64,000 nucleotides of DNA from Strigops habroptila (taxonomy: Eukaryota; Chordata; Aves; Psittaciformes; Psittacidae): positions 7,251,744-7,315,743 of the forward strand of contig NC_044288.2 of NCBI RefSeq assembly GCF_004027225.2, given 5' to 3'. Shown here in pieces: positions 62,501 through 64,000 of this stretch (position 1 is its first letter; each line of letters begins with the position of its first letter). The position numbers were made by a program, and so were the translations under genes. The notes beneath the pieces were generated by a model. That model searched no databases. It was given only the letters and a program-made list of their open reading frames with translations, and was not told the DNA's origin.

Positions 62501-64000
62501 TCTCTTGCCCTGTCTCCTCGTGCCACCCTTCACCCTACGCTCTACCGTCAAAGACAAAAAGAAATATAGCTCTTAAATAAACTATAAGGATTCAACTTCT
62601 AGCTCTAGAAGTCCCTGAAGTGCAGATGACCAGACATTAGAAGAGCAGAAAGCAGAGGGGAAAAATCACTGATTTTTTTTTTTCTTACCATGTTTGTAAG
62701 TCACAGTTTACAAAGATGTTCAAAAACTGAGGGTCAAACCAGGCTATATGTTTTTTCAGTCCATTAAAAGGAGTCAGGTCTTACTGCTCAAGCTGATGAC
62801 CACCAGTTTCAGCTAACTGCCCATATGAGTCTCTCAAGTTGCACAAAGAATAAAAACAAATTCAGTAAATGCATAAGCATAATTGGAAGGTAGACTTGAC
62901 CAAAGGTGAAGATGACACACAAAAAGAAAGAAATTACTTTTAAACAACTCTGAGCTACTAGAAGCAATTTGTCACGGCTGCTCAAGGACTTCTCGAATTT
63001 GTATCATGGTGGGGGAAAAAAGAAAGTTTGCACTGTACTCTGCCATTGATGGACTGCTTGTGGTAGCTCGGTCCGCGTCAACTCAACCTTCAATACATGC
63101 ACTCTAGCACAAATACACCTGTAGGATCTTTCTCCCCCACCAACATTGGTTCCTAAGCACTACAAGCGAGTAGTATTACATAGACGCAGCTGGCTTTGAA
63201 AATGTGGAGCACATCATTCAAGTTCTCCCACTGACTTTTCACATGAAGAACAGTTTGAACGGAACAGCCCCCTCTCCTGTTTTCCAAAAAAAAAAAATCA
63301 GTTTTCCCCCATCTTTGCACTTACGTTGAGAAAGAAGCAGCTCTCCAAAGATAAACGAATTAGGCAAATAGCAGTCCAATGTCTAAATGCTTATTTCTGA
63401 TATAGTCCTCTCAAGGAGAAATAATTTATATTACAAGATCAGTTTTAGCAGTTCAAATACATTTCCTTGAGCCAACTCCAGTATTTTCACTGAAACTAAA
63501 AACAAGAGAGAATTTTCTGCTGTAGCAATCCAGAACTATCTACTTCAGGAAAACAATCTCAATTAAGTGTTAAACAGAACCCCAAAACGAATGCCATACT
63601 TTTCCACATCAGCCCTAGTAGGGCTCACAACCAGATGATCAATTGATACTATTGTAAAGATAACCTTATGATACTCAAATACTGTGTCTCATTTCTTTTT
63701 TTGCCATAAGATTAGGGAAGTCTTACAGCAACTTAGATAACATCTACCAAAAGAAAATCAGATTAATACAATGTTCACATTCTGCAAGGAAACACAGCAT
63801 TTACATACTTCCACAGCTAATCTACCCACAGAAAAGCAGCAGGTTTTTACTGTAAAGAATGCCTACACATTCAAAGGCTCCATATTTACCAGGTCTTTGA
63901 GCTCCAGAACAAGCAAACTTAAGGGTATAAAAAAAAAAAAAAAAAATTCTTCTTCAAGAATCTCAACAAAGTTCTCAACAAAATAATTTCAAACTCTGAA
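62501..64000 (-). other. REEP2 intron continuing to the window edge
   Basis: Unique AT-rich sequence with poly-A runs (about 63,286 and 63,928-63,945). I looked for the REEP2 exons encoding the N-terminal membrane segment and found none, so they lie beyond the right edge. Confidence 0.55.

Noticed and set aside
60167-64000. REEP2 N-terminal exons
   Set aside because: No sequence encoding the expected first membrane segment (LIFGTLYPAYSSYKAVK-like) is present, so the gene start is beyond the window.

Overview
The window is nuclear DNA from a bird. The evidence is several CR1 retrotransposon copies with the CR1 3' octamer tail (repeats of ATCATAGA type), an ERVL-type provirus with LTRs of the common avian 'CTGGGTTCAGC ... 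AAACCACGACA' form, and two well-conserved vertebrate genes, EGR1 and REEP2. These lie in the order and orientation expected from human 5q31. The species cannot be named from this sequence.

Layout. (a) 1-12,300 is repeat-rich accessory DNA. It holds an LTR end, a long CR1 copy with an open reverse-transcriptase frame, a degraded ERVL provirus with both LTRs but no recognisable gag, and two paralogous copies of a purine-rich array. Each array copy is followed by a 104-bp segment bounded by splice-like signals. A CpG island at about 7.3-8.2 kb carries two NRF1 palindromes. (b) 12,300-21,000 is mostly unique, AT-rich DNA with a short CR1 copy. At 17.4-17.95 kb there is a CpG island with a CArG box / TATA box / CArG box promoter pointing rightward and a short ORF that looks like a secretory signal peptide ending at a splice donor. 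(c) 21,050-24,070 is EGR1 on the minus strand: two exons, 508 codons, three C2H2 zinc fingers, with a promoter carrying five CArG boxes, a CRE-like site and a TATA box. (d) 24,070-25,830 is the GC-rich upstream region of EGR1, including a CTATAAATAG (TATA/MEF2) element. (e) 25,830-54,000 is a roughly 28-kb gene desert in which I recognise no coding exon, only CR1 remnants and simple repeats. (f) 54,011-60,166 holds the exons of REEP2 on the minus strand, from the exon encoding VKWMMYW (about residue 36) to the stop codon. The first roughly 35 codons are not found and should lie beyond 64,000.

The genes do not form an operon-like unit. EGR1 is an immediate-early transcription factor and REEP2 an ER-shaping membrane protein; they are neighbours by conserved synteny.

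Most interesting items: an in-frame 69-bp candidate cassette exon inside REEP2; a second, possibly SRF-controlled promoter 3.4 kb beyond the EGR1 3' end with a signal-peptide-like first exon; and the duplicated purine-rich/exon-like unit interrupted by the ERVL provirus.
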